From: Helianthus annuus
Taxonomy: Eukaryota; Streptophyta; Magnoliopsida; Asterales; Asteraceae
Length of the DNA: 64,000 nucleotides
Assembly (NCBI RefSeq): GCF_002127325.2
Contig: NC_035435.2
Location: 128,565,893 to 128,629,892, forward strand
Reading direction: 5' to 3'
The position numbers were made by a program, and so were the translations under genes. Under the pieces are notes generated by a model. The model made no database searches and had not been told where the DNA came from. It was given only the letters and a program-made list of their open reading frames with translations. Positions 52,849-62,548 of the stretch are shown piece after piece. Positions within the stretch are counted from its first letter, which is position 1. The number at the start of each line of letters is the position of its first letter.

Positions 52849-53265
52849 TCAAAAAGTTTCCTCGATATCCTCGAGCATTTGTTTTTCTTCCCTTCTCTTG
52901 ATTACTAGGTCACCAACATATACCTCTAAATTCCTGCCAATTTTCTTCTCAAAGGCTTTGTCCATGAGCCGCTGGTAAGTGGCCCCAGCGTTATGTAGAC
53001 CGAAAGGCATTTTGGTGTAGCAGAAAATACCTATGTCGATGTGAAATGCAGTTTTTTCTTCGTCTTCTCTTGACATCTTGATCTGGTGGTAACCCTTGTA
53101 GGCGTCTAAGAAGCACTTGTACCTAAAGGGGACCAAGGAGTCAACTTTGAAATCCATCTCCGGCAGCGGATAAGCGTCTTTTGGGCAAGCCTTGTTCAAG
53201 TCTTTGAAGTCAATGCACATCCGCCATCTACCATCTGGTTTTTTGACCATAACGGGGTTTGATAC
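52849..53265 (-). pseudogene. Element I reverse transcriptase palm
   Basis: A frame of 133 codons with VKKPDGRWRMCIDFKDLNKA, YKGYHQIKMSREDEEKTAFH and MPFGLHNAGATYQRLMDKAF, typical gypsy RT. The catalytic YVDD is YVGD (residues 111-114, EVYVGDLVIK): one of the two metal-binding aspartates is lost, which should abolish polymerisation. A stop precedes it (53266, just before VKKPDG) and a frameshift follows. Confidence 0.87.
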
Positions 53266-54408
53266 TCATGTATGGTATTTTGTTTCCCGAAGGATTCCAG
53301 CCTCGACCAACTTTCTTACTTCTCTTACCACTGCTTCTCTTCGATCAGGAGCCATGCTACGTTTTCCCTGGGCCACCGGCTTGATGCCTGGGAGTGTGGC
53401 TAACCTGTGTTCCGCCTTATCCCGGGGTATCCCGGCCATGTCAGAATGTTCAAAGGCGAAAATATTATTTCTTCTTAGCAATTGTTTCAGACTGTTTTTA
53501 ATTTCAGGAGAGAGGTTGTCTCCTATTGTAACTGTTTGCTCGGGATGGCGTGGGCTTAAAACCCATCTTTTTGGGCCGATTGCACCGGTAGGTCCCTGAC
53601 GGCATCTTTTGGTGTCCAAAACTTCACCCACCTTGTCCCGGTAAACTGTTGTAATACCCCGCGGTGTGGGGAACTTCATGAACCGACGTGCCGTGGAGAC
53701 AACAGCGTCTAGTTTTCCCAGGGTAAACCTTCCAATTATTACATTGTGGTAGGATTCAGCACGTACCACAAGAAATGTGAGGAGTATGGTCCTTTCGCGA
53801 GGGGCGAGTCCGAATGTTACCGGAAAGGTGATTTGGCCAATTGGGTCAACGTTTTCTCCACTGAACCCCTTAATAGGGGCGTGTACTGATTCGAGAAGCT
53901 TCTTGTCTTCCGGTTGCATCCTATTGAAACAGTGTTCAAATATGATATCTTCGGAGCTCCTGGTGTCTACTAGGATCCTCCTCATGTTGTAGTCACCTAC
54001 AGCGGCGGATATAATGAGGGGGTCAGTGGTGAGGTGTAAATCCTCAACACGTGGTTTGATCGTCATGGTTGCCAGCATCCAAGGCTCGAGTGTGGAGAAA
54101 CTCCGTCTCGCTCCCTTTCCTTTGTCGGCGTATACCATGTTTAACTCCCTCTGTCTCTTGCCCGCCCATTTATCCGCGACTTCCTTGCTAGGGGTCGGGC
54201 CTTGCTTTATGTCTTGTACCAAGTGATCCAGCTTCCCCGGCTTCACATAATACTCAATTTTCTTCTTCAACTGATAGCAATCGTTAGTATCATGGCCACT
54301 ACCCTTGTGATATTCACAGTATTCGCTGGCGTCTTGGTTGGGTGTGTCTTTCAATGGCTTGGGAGGATTGAGTTTTAGGTTCTCAGAAGCCAGGATTTCT
54401 GCCGGCGT
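53266..54408 (-). pseudogene. Element I gag end, protease and RT start
   Basis: The minus frame from 54354 begins with a zinc-finger-like CEYHKGSGHDTNDCYQLKKK (residues 13-32). The protease motif at about residues 129-137 reads ILVDTRSSEDIIF, so the catalytic D-T-G has become D-T-R, which should disable the enzyme. The C-terminal third (AEHRLATLPGIKPVAQGKRS, EVRKLVEAGILRE) is the start of RT. It ends in a stop at 53266. Confidence 0.86.
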
Positions 54409-55942
54409 CTAACTCAGATTTGGATATTCCGATCTTGACCTTGAGGATGACTCGTTTCTTGAATAAGAGCCCCCGGATTTATCATACCGCGAGTCTGATC
54501 GATCGTTTTTCTGGAACCTATCTCCCCTATTTTTGCCTTTGGAGGTCCACTGCTCCCTATCGTCTTGGCTTTTTTGTGCTTCCTTTTTCCTGTTAGCAGC
54601 GTGACTGGCTGCCACTGTCTTTTCCTATGTCACATACACTTTAGCTATTCTCAGGATTTCATCGATGGTGGAGGGTACGCCATCCCTTCCATACTATGTT
54701 CTTAATAACTCATCGTCATTTACTCCCTGCAGGAGAGCACCACAAGCCAAGTCGTTTGTTATGCCTGGGATTGCCAGGCTTTCTTTGTTGAACCTGACGA
54801 TGAAACTTTCCACTGTTTCGTTGTCTCGCTGACGTATGTGGAGAAGTTCGTTTCTATCTTTGGTGTGACGCCTTTGCTGACTGAACTGCAGCTGGAATTT
54901 GGATACGAGGTCTTCGAAGCTATCGATTTCCCCCACATGTAAACTATCACACCATACTCGTACTGCCCCAACCAGAGTTTGGATAAACATCTTGCACCAA
55001 AGAGGCATGGGCCAGCAGGCTACCTCCCCGGCACTCTTGAACGGATTTAGGTGGTCATCAGGGTCACTTAAACCATCGTATTTTCCCACCGTCTGGGGCA
55101 TCTTGGGTTTCTCCTTGATCGGGGCCTCAGCGATCCTCCTTGTGAATTTAGATTTAAATGTGGCGTCTGCAGGCTTGTAAGGCCTGGTAAGGTCGTCATC
55201 TTCCACATTGATGGGTTGTACGTGTTGAGTCGCCCCACCCAGGCTTATTCCTTGAGTAACCGGAGGCTGGGATGTGGTGAGGTTGAGTGTGGAACTGGGA
55301 CCCCCGTTTGGAGAGAAACGAGGTCTTGATGTGTTACCCCTGTCGTAAATAGGTTACGCCGTAGGCGGGGTCTGACCATAAGTTGGTTGTGATGTTGGAA
55401 AAGACCACCAGGGCGGCATGTAGGTCGCGTATGGCGGTTGCTGAGTGTAACTTTGTGCTGTCATCTGAGGTGAGTATGCCTGGTTGTTGTATGGGGGTAG
55501 GTACCCATAAGGAGGGGCATAGTAATAGCCCGGGAAATAAGCTTGATTCCCAGGTGTGACTGGAGCATTCATGATTCCGGCAGGCATGATTACCGGCTGA
55601 TGGGGTGGCGTGGACAACGCTGCTGTAAGCGCTGCTGAATACAGCGGTGGCATAGCGTACGTGAGAGGCGGCTGATAATATTGGGCCATACTCATTTGTT
55701 GTGTAATGTTTCCAGGACCTGCGGATGTGATAACGGGCAGGGTCTACAGTTGCCGTCCCAGAAGGAGCGACTGAGGCCCTCGAAAAACCTGGTGGTGCTT
55801 CTGCTTCAAACTCCTGGTCCAAAGACCTGGTTACGGCGGGTGAGGCCGGCATGGTGGTAACCACAGAACTCGTCATCAGCAATGGATTACTGGTTGTCAC
55901 TGCTTGGTTTGGTGTTGTTGCCGTGTTCTGATCGCTTGCCAT
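54409..55942 (-). pseudogene. Element I gag
   Basis: ATG at 55942 (MASDQNTATTPNQ), 50 bp inside the LTR. A proline/tyrosine-rich N-terminal part (55354-55695, YYYAPPYGYLPPY) lies in another frame. The gag core is 54694-55206: PQTVGKYDGLSDPDDHLNPF, FEDLVSKFQLQFSQQRRHTK, ETVESFIVRFNKESLAIPG. The basic end is 54409-54615 (SRSRSEYPNLS). Breaks lie near 55690, 55210 and 54620-54690. Gag forms the particle; this one cannot be read through. Confidence 0.85.
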
Positions 55943-55974
55943 TGGGTCTAAGTTCACAGATATTACCGAATGGT

Positions 55975-55991
55975 CCCACGGATGTCGCCAA
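55975..55991 (-). other. Primer binding site of element I
   Basis: Minus strand TTGGCGACATCCGTGGG begins directly after the LTR end. It resembles the TGGCGAC-type sites of Tat/Ogre elements and not the methionine type used by A, E, F and G. Confidence 0.7.
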
Positions 55992-56431
55992 TGAAGAAAC
56001 ACTGACCTGAACGGTAGGCTCCGACTAGAACTTCAACTCTTGGCGATCCGAACTACTAACTGCAAAACAGAACACCATTAGTACTCGTTACAGGAATGGG
56101 GTTATTCCTGTAACCACCCTCCGGCGTGAGAATAAGTCTCGGTTTAGGAGTAAGAAAATATATGTAGAGAGAGAGAGTAAACGAGAGCAGAAGATGCATA
56201 CCTTTGATGTTTACCTCTATTTATAGTTTACTATTAGGGTTTCCTCTAACTTAGGATGAACTCCGATAAGTTAGGGATTTGAATGATCTTCCCAAAAGAT
56301 TGGGGATTCAGTTACGTGGTTTATCCATGCAGAATAGAACATTCTAGAATAAACGTGTATAATTATATATTTATAATAAAATAATAGGTAATGACCAGGT
56401 CGGGTTAGCCACTCCGGATCATACCTCGTCA
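55992..56431 (-). repeat. Element I 5' LTR
   Basis: 440 bp, the partner of 46158-46601. TATA box on the minus strand at 56217-56225. Followed by GATTA. Confidence 0.93.
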
Positions 56432-57611
56432 GATTACTTTATAGTTTATAAATTTCATCCAAATTGTTTTCACATAGGTGTTGGGCTATATATGATCCCA
56501 TTAGGAAACTTATTGAGAATTATAAACCCCATGGTTCCTATTTCAACTCTTTGACACGTTAAAAAGAAAACTCACCTTGCATGGTTGCATGGTTCACTTA
56601 GTACCAAATTTCTTAGTTCCAATACCTAAAACACATCTTGATAAATATATTATATGTTTGACCAATTAGAACTAAGTTTAGTCCTCAAGCCGATTAAAAC
56701 ATTACTTTGTAGTATAAAAACTCCCTTTTTAGCCAATTCATTTTTTTCCTCCTGCAGTTCAAAATCTCTATATCCAGATGCATTTCATTGATAATTTTCA
56801 TCAAATCCAAATGACTTGTGATGGTTAAACAATCCTTTTGTAAAGCATCCCCTTTTTGGTTTAGTTAGGTCAAATTAGTAAAGAACATACATGGTTGGAG
56901 TATAGTTTTTTGACCAGTTATTCAAGTAGGGTGAATTTCTGTTGCAATTTAACATTATCGTGTTGTTTTGGGGCACTAATGAACATATATTTTAAATATT
57001 TTTATAGTTTTGGTTTTTAGATAAAGTTCATCATTATCATATTACACATCCTCTTGATTTCCAAATACCTACGAATATCTCTTGATTCTAGAAACTTCCA
57101 TTCATCTTTGAGGATGATTAAAAGTTGCTTAACATTTCAAAAGATTTTAGTTTCTCAACATTTATAATACATTGACATCATGTCTAATAATCCATAGTTG
57201 AAAGGATTTGACACTTACGAAAAGGTTACTACTACTTAGGGTAAATTACTTTTTGAGTCCTTGTATTTTATGAGTTTTAAGCACTTAAGTCCAAAAGCAA
57301 AAAGTTTAACGACCTGAGTCCCCATAAGCATTTTCTTTAACAATTTGAGTACAAATTTCTAACACTGTTAGAATTTTTTGGTTAAGTATTGTTAAATGAC
57401 CAAAATACCCTTATAATTAAAAAATAAAAAAAACCTTGTCTCTCTTATATCCCCTCATCTCTTTCTCTCTCTAAATTCTCACCTTCATCTCTCCCTCTCA
57501 TCTTTCTTTCTCTCTCTAGACCACCATCAACACCTTCATCTTCCTCACACTTTTCATCATCAATCTCCATTATCATCTTCATCTTCTTAATTATCATCAA
57601 CCTTTCCGATC
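56432..57611. other. Unassigned intergenic DNA
   Basis: Continues the host sequence interrupted by I. AT-rich, with no ORF, LTR or inverted repeat that I can support. The last 170 bp (57440-57611) become strongly CT-rich (CTCTCTTTCTCTCTCT), like a plant 5' UTR leading into the next feature. Confidence 0.5.
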
Positions 57612-58047
57612 ATGAAACTCACCACAAAAATCAACCCTAAGAACCTCTTCAGATCCAAAAAACGCAACACATTTTCCAGATCTCAAACGTCGTCGTTCGA
57701 TTCCTCCATTACCACGTCGTCTGACTCGCCGGAGTCCAGTCACACCGATCAAAGTGTAAGTCCAAATCAAACGGAGCTGTCACTCCGACTAGCGTTTTAC
57801 TGGAAAATTCACGTGATTCGCCGGAGTCCAGTAACCAGATCTTAATCTCCATCGTTCGATTTTTCAAATACGACGTCGTCTAATTCACCGGAGTCCAGTA
57901 ACTACCACAAATTGGATTCAAAATCAAACGGAACTACAACTCGGACTAGGATTTTACCAACGCAATCTCACGAAATATCTTCCGACAAGTTACAGTACGA
58001 GTTAACTCAGGGGTTCCGTCTCATCGACACCTATAAAGCAAGTTGAT
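57612..58047 (+). pseudogene. CML35/36-like calcium-binding protein, 5' fragment
   Basis: ATG 57612 gives MKLTTKINPKNLFRSKKRNT and a serine-rich stretch. The tail near 57973-58047 encodes ISSDKLQYELTQGFRLID, where EF-hand 1 of plant CML35/36-type proteins begins. Similarity ends within the first calcium loop, followed by TGA at 58045. A block of about 105 bp is duplicated with 159-bp spacing (57693-57800 and 57852-57954), which puts the tail out of frame and adds a stop at 57843. The intact family protein is a cytosolic or nuclear Ca2+ sensor with EF-hands; this fragment lacks all of them. The identification is from memory of the family N-terminus. Confidence 0.6.
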
Positions 58048-58137
58048 GTTCAATTGTTGTGTTATTGGTTGAAAATTGGCAGCAGGGGTATGTTGAATGT
58101 TGGGAGATTCTAGTTGGGGAAGTTGAAGGAAGGGGTG

Positions 58138-58585
58138 TGTAAGATTAAATATATTATGTATTAATATTTAATCTATAGCCATTATAATCATTTACATAAT
58201 ATAGATCAAAATATATAATAACCTATTAAGATAATTAGTTGGTAATTGTTGATGGACCATATTACACTTATTAACTAATTAGGTTTCCTCCTGGGTGCTT
58301 ATATAAGGAGACTTGTGTGGAGGTTAAGGGGTTAGACAGTTACACAATTAGAGATACCCCATAAGCATAACATCATTACGATCGACCTCCTTCTCCTACG
58401 GCCAATACCCTTTTCGGTTTTCTTAGTCACCATCATCAATCAGCACCCTAAGGAGGAACCAGATCACCTTGACAAAGATGTCGAACTCCATGTCGTCTTC
58501 TCTCACTGGATTCTCCACTGCACTATCTGCGGTAACAGGTATGTTTTCATGTTTTCCCTTATGTTTAAACAGAACTGAACCAACA
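58138..58585 (+). repeat. Element J 5' LTR
   Basis: TGTAAGATTAAAT to ACCAACA, about 448 bp. The start could be two bases earlier (TGTGTAAG). TATA box TATATAAG at 58300-58307. It contains an ATG (58478) followed by an open 20-codon stretch and a strong splice donor (CAGGTATGT) at 58539. Confidence 0.8.
58478..58538 (+). CDS. Proposed first coding exon of J gag, inside the LTR
   Basis: ATG (AAAGATGTC) opens a frame of 20 codons rich in serine (MSNSMSSSLTG). It ends in ACAG followed by donor GTATGT at 58539. The acceptor TTTCCACTATCAG ends at 60063. Joining them completes an alanine codon and enters the gag frame directly before PNYGIPPLTGDNYAAWK, where copia gag proteins normally start. No better ATG exists, as the Met at 60039 lies upstream of the acceptor in the pyrimidine tract. 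This is inference from splice consensus and frame; no transcript is available. Confidence 0.55.
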
Positions 58586-58587
58586 TG

Positions 58588-58599
58588 TGGTACCAGAGC
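58588..58599 (+). other. Primer binding site of element J
   Basis: TGGTACCAGAGC, two bases after the LTR. One mismatch from the methionine-type TGGTATCAGAGC. Confidence 0.8.
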
Positions 58600-59109
58600 A
58601 TATGTTGATTAGTCAGTTCTGTTTTCGTATCCATAATTCTTGGATTGAAACTTGGAAAACGGAATTTTGAAAGCCTCATTTAATTCATAGCCAGTTTCGA
58701 GTCGGTCATGTCCACTCGAGATCACTGTTTTCGGAAAAAGGTTAATTATATGTTCATTCGAAATCAACTGGATTATGTTTATGACCGAAATCTGTTTTAA
58801 AAACCATAAAAATTCAGGTTTTGGTTTCCAGAATTAAGTATTAATTTTTAGGGTTCATCACATGTTCTTAGAAAATTCGAAGATTCCTTTATGTTTTGGA
58901 ATATGATTCGAATTATTAAGTGTTTTTTTCCTGTTTTGATCTAATTTTGTCCTCTAAAGATTTTCGAAAACTGTTGTTAGATAAACAGTTATAATTTTCG
59001 AAATATTTTGATAAAATTAGATCATCTTAAAACAGGAAACACTATCACAAAATCCCTTAGAATTCGAATTTTCAGTTATGCTTTCACATTCACAGCTGTT
59101 AACAGGAAG

Positions 59110-59400
59110 CTTCGAGATCATCAGATTACGACTCGAGACCATAAGGTCTCGACTCGAAATCATCAAGTCCTTAAACCTTCACAACTCGAGACCAACAGAT
59201 CTCGACTCGAGACCATAAGGTCTCGACTCGAAATCATAAGGGCTCAAAAGTCTACAACTCGAGACATAAGGTCTCGACTCGAGACATAAGGTCTCGACTC
59301 GAGACCATAACATCATAACTCGAGACAACAAGGTTGCGACTCGAGACCTCATAACTGACTCGAGATCTCATAACTCAGTCGAAACCTGACTCGAAACCTC
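59110..59400. repeat. Palindromic CTCGAGACC/GGTCTCGA array
   Basis: About eight ACTCGAGAC units alternate with AAGGTCTCG units. The pair CGAGACCATAAGGTCTCG is an 18-bp hairpin with a 4-nt loop, seen at least twice intact and twice with ACATAAG in the loop. The distal units decay (CTCGAAACCT). Spacing is irregular, 20-45 bp. Confidence 0.78.
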
Positions 59401-60063
59401 ATTATTTTAGGCTGTTTAATGTGAACTAAGATTTAGCTCGGGGCTCCGCCCCGAACCCCGTGCGGGGCACGCTGTCCCCCTGCACCCCCCAGCGAACTCA
59501 CCGCGGAGTTCGATCCGCGCTAACGGGTGGTTTGCTATTAAATGATTGGTTTTGTAATTTTTTAGTTAATTAATCAGAATCAGATAATGTTTTGCAAAAC
59601 CAAGATGGCTTAACTTGAATGAGCTTCTGATGTATCAATTTCTGGCCAAAGCTGATTTGATACATCTACTTATCATCCAAGTATTACGAAAGCCAAGTTA
59701 AGTGTGCATCATAAACATGAATGTATTAATATCTGGCCAAAGTTGATTTAATTCCTTCATAGATGGCATACTTAACAAGTGCATAACTAAAGTGATTGTC
59801 TCAATTTCTGGCCAAAGCTGATTTGTTACAACCATTTTGCACATATGCTTAAATGATTACACTTCTGGCCAAAGCTGTTTTGTTTTCGTTTAAGTAGAAT
59901 TTTTTAACTAAGTCTATTATTTTGATGTTAGTAATAGACAATATCACAGCTTCATAACGTAAAATGGTCATTATTTATGCCTGCCTTAGTTTAACGTGCC
60001 CTTAGATCACATTAGGACTTCTTCCTTAGTATCATAACTTGCTTATCTTATTTCCACTATCAG

Positions 60064-61160
60064 CGCCCAATTACGGGATTCCACCTTTGACCGGTGATAA
60101 CTATGCTGCATGGAAGGATGCTCTCATGCTTACACTTGGATTGCTGGATTTTGATTATGCTCTAAGAGAGAATAAGCCAGCGGACCTTACCACTCAAAGT
60201 ACTGCTGCTGAGCAGTTAACTCATGAAAAATGGACTAGGTGTAACCGCATGTCTCTCATGTTTATGAAGCAGTCCATAAGCAATGCAATCAGGGGAGCTA
60301 TTCCTGATTCTGAAGATGCTAAAACCTACTTGGAACATGTGGAGGCGCAGTTCAAAGGGACGTCTAAGGCACACGCTAGTACCCTTATCCTCAAGCTGGT
60401 GACAACTAAGTATGATGGGAGGAACGGCGTTCGCGAGCACATCATGATGATGAATGACATGGCCAATAAGCTGAAGGGGCTGGAAATGGAAATCAGTGAT
60501 GGTTTCCTCGTTCATTTTATCATCACTTCGCTTCCTTCGTCCTTTGAAGCATTTAAGATCAACTACAACACTCAGAAGGAAAAATGGACGATGAGTGAGC
60601 TGGTCGCCATGTGCGTACAGGAGGAAGAGCGCATGAGGATGGATCGCACTACTGATGTTGCCAACTTCACCACCTCCAACTCTAAGAAAAGGAAGAACAG
60701 TCATGAGAGGAAGGATGCTTCAAAAGTCCAAAGGCCTAATCCTAATCCTAATACAAGTGCACCTTCCAGCTCTAAGAACTCCTTAGGCAGTATCCGCTGC
60801 AAGTTCTGTAAAAAGACAGGACACGTGCAGAAGGAATGCCCTGACTTTAAGGAGTGGCTGGCTAAGAAAGGTAACGATTATTTTATGATACTTGAGTCCT
60901 ATAATTTAAGTGTTCCTGCTAATTCTTGGTGGTTTGATTCTGGTTCTATGGTTCATGTTACCAATTCAACTCAGGGATTCCTTTCAATCCGGAAGCTGGA
61001 AAGAAACCAAAGAACGCTTAAGGTTGGGGATGATCGAGAATTAGAAGTGAAGGCCATTGGAACATTACAATTAGTTATGAAAACTGGTTTATGTATTAAA
61101 CTTTATGATACCTTATATGTTCCTGAGGTAACTCGGAACCTTGTATCAGGACCAAATTAG
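60064..61160 (+). pseudogene. Element J gag and protease
   Basis: Copia gag with PNYGIPPLTGDNYAAWKDAL, EKWTRCNRMSLMFMKQSI and the UBN2-type stretch VREHIMMMNDMANKLKGLEM. One zinc knuckle is CKFCKKTGHVQKEC (C254, C257, H262, C267 counting from the frame's Met at 60039). The protease motif is WWFDSGSMVHVTNSTQG (catalytic D300). The frame then ends at 61158, before the usual GAG-pre-integrase, in a region with stops (61161-61345). Gag packages RNA and protease matures it. Gag itself looks complete apart from its start, which I place in the LTR. Confidence 0.82.
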
Positions 61161-61345
61161 ACATGGACGGTTTTATTGTTTCCCATGGTCATCGCAAACT
61201 CTCTATCCTCTATGATTCTGTTCTTTATGGTACTGGTGTTCTGGATGGTGGTCTCTATAGATTAGAACTAGAAGATAACTTTTCCAGATCTTTGTTGTCA
61301 TATAACATTAATGAATCACTCACAAAGATGTAAGAGAAACGAGAC

Positions 61346-62158
61346 TTGGAGACTTCATCCATGTTGTGGCATCAGCGTTTAGGCCACATTTCAAAAGAAC
61401 GATTAAATCGTTTAGTAAAGGATGAAGTCTTACCTCCTCTCGATTTCTCTGATTTTGGAACATGTGTCAAATGTCTTAAAGGTAAAATGACATTAGCGAA
61501 TAAGAAAGGTGCCACTAGGAGCTCTAATTTATTAGAACTCATTCACACTGACATTAGTGGTCCCTACCAAATCGCTGGCATAACAGGACATACTTCATTT
61601 ATCACTTTCATTGATGATTATTCTCGTTACATGTACTTGTATCTTATTAAGGAGAAATCTGAATCTCTAACAACTTTTAAAGATTATAAAGCTGAAGTTG
61701 AAAAGCAATTAGATCGTCAGATTAAAGTTGTGAGATCAGATAGAGGTGGTGAATATTATGGAAGACATACTGATGTGGGTCAAGCTCCTGGTCCATTTTA
61801 TGAGTTTTGTAAGGGCCAGGGGATTGTGAACCAATACACCATGCCTGGTACACCTCAGCAGAATGGAGTCGCTGAAAGAAGAAACCGTACCCTTATGAAC
61901 ATGGTGCGCAGTATGTTAGCCAACACTAATTTACCATTATTCCTCTGGACTGAAGCGTTAAAAGCAGCTGTTCATATACTCAATAGAGTTCCTTCTAAGT
62001 CTGTCCCTAAAACTCCTTATGAACTTTGGACAGGAAGGAAACCGAGTCTTAAATATATGAAAGTATGGGGTTGCATTGCTGAAGCAAAACTTTACAATCC
62101 TTTCCTAAGGAAACTTGACCCTAAAACAGTTACCTATTTTCTTTATCGGGTATCCTGA
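61346..62158 (+). CDS. Element J integrase with GAG-pre-integrase domain
   Basis: The frame begins [20 protein letters not shown] (HHCC finger with CVKCLKGKM). The core contains D69 (HTDISGPY), D132 (VRSDRGGEY) and E177 (NGVAERRNR), so the DDE triad is complete. The spacing of 44 between the second D and E is longer than the usual 35, because of an extra stretch around [10 protein letters not shown] that several plant copia lineages have. Frameshift near 62140, after [14 protein letters not shown]. Its role is cDNA insertion. Confidence 0.85.
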   Translation: METSSMLWHQRLGHISKERLNRLVKDEVLPPLDFSDFGTCVKCLKGKMTLANKKGATRSSNLLELIHTDISGPYQIAGITGHTSFITFIDDYSRYMYLYLIKEKSESLTTFKDYKAEVEKQLDRQIKVVRSDRGGEYYGRHTDVGQAPGPFYEFCKGQGIVNQYTMPGTPQQNGVAERRNRTLMNMVRSMLANTNLPLFLWTEALKAAVHILNRVPSKSVPKTPYELWTGRKPSLKYMKVWGCIAEAKLYNPFLRKLDPKTVTYFLYRVS

Positions 62159-62543
62159 TAATTCAAAGGGTTATCGTTTCTATTGTCCTTCCCATGTCAC
62201 CCGTATTGTTGAAACCAAGCGTGTTGCGTTCCTGGAGGATTTCAAGGTCAGTGGGAGCAGTAACAACCCTTACGAAGAATTGCAAGAAGTACAAGACGCG
62301 GGGGGGGGGGAGACTCGTCGCTTACCATTACTCCAATTACTCCTCTTGTACCCAATGCAACTACTACACCTGAAGCTACTGCACCAACTCCAAATTCACC
62401 TCTACAATCAGAACCCATTATACCTCATGATGAAGGCACATCAAACGCTCAAAACCAAGACAACGCTGAACCCGATAATCCACTCAGGAGGTCATCTAGG
62501 CAAAGAAGGCCTACTAATTGGGATGATTATGTTACCTACCTGA
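62115..62543 (+). pseudogene. Element J integrase end and linker
   Basis: Continues in a second frame (SKGYRFYCPSHVTRIVETKR) and then hits a G11 run (62300-62310). After it the correct linker (proline/threonine-rich, then RRSSRQRRP) moves to a third frame. Confidence 0.7.
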
Positions 62544-62548
62544 CTGAA

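Larger units (their letters stand above)
46158..56431 (-). mobile_element. Element I: Ty3/gypsy, Tat lineage, full length
   Basis: LTRs at 46158-46601 and 55992-56431, flanked by GATTA at 46153-46157 and 56432-56436. On the minus strand the order is LTR, PBS, gag, protease, RT, RNase H, second RNase H, integrase. A long 3' region then carries an antisense gene, followed by the polypurine tract and LTR. The second RNase H and the antisense ORF are the marks of the Tat group. LTRs differ at roughly 16-17 positions by eye plus a GA-run change, near 4%. Active-site changes in protease and RT make it defective. Confidence 0.94.
58539..60063 (+). other. Element J leader, proposed intron
   Basis: 1,525 bp with GT-AG ends. 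It includes the LTR end, the PBS, a palindromic CTCGAGACC array (about 59110-59400), a CG-rich patch (59437-59525) and four copies of CTGGCCAAAG(C/T)TG (59642, 59732, 59810, 59865). The ORF at 59008-59289 is produced by the array. Confidence 0.5.

Noticed and set aside
51196..52978. Plus-strand ORFs opposite element I pol
   Set aside because: Mirror images of the RNase H/integrase and RT frames. The antisense gene of this element lies elsewhere (46924-49371) and is supported by domain and splice sites.
59110..59400. Repeat array that could be taken for a CRISPR array
   Set aside because: Units alternate in orientation, spacers are irregular and related to each other, and the array lies in a plant copia leader. 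It is a hairpin repeat.
59437..59525. CG-rich patch as riboswitch or rho-independent terminator
   Set aside because: Inverted CG-rich repeats (CTCGGGGCTCCGCCCCGA) are present, but these classes do not apply in a plant element leader. It may simply be part of the structured leader.
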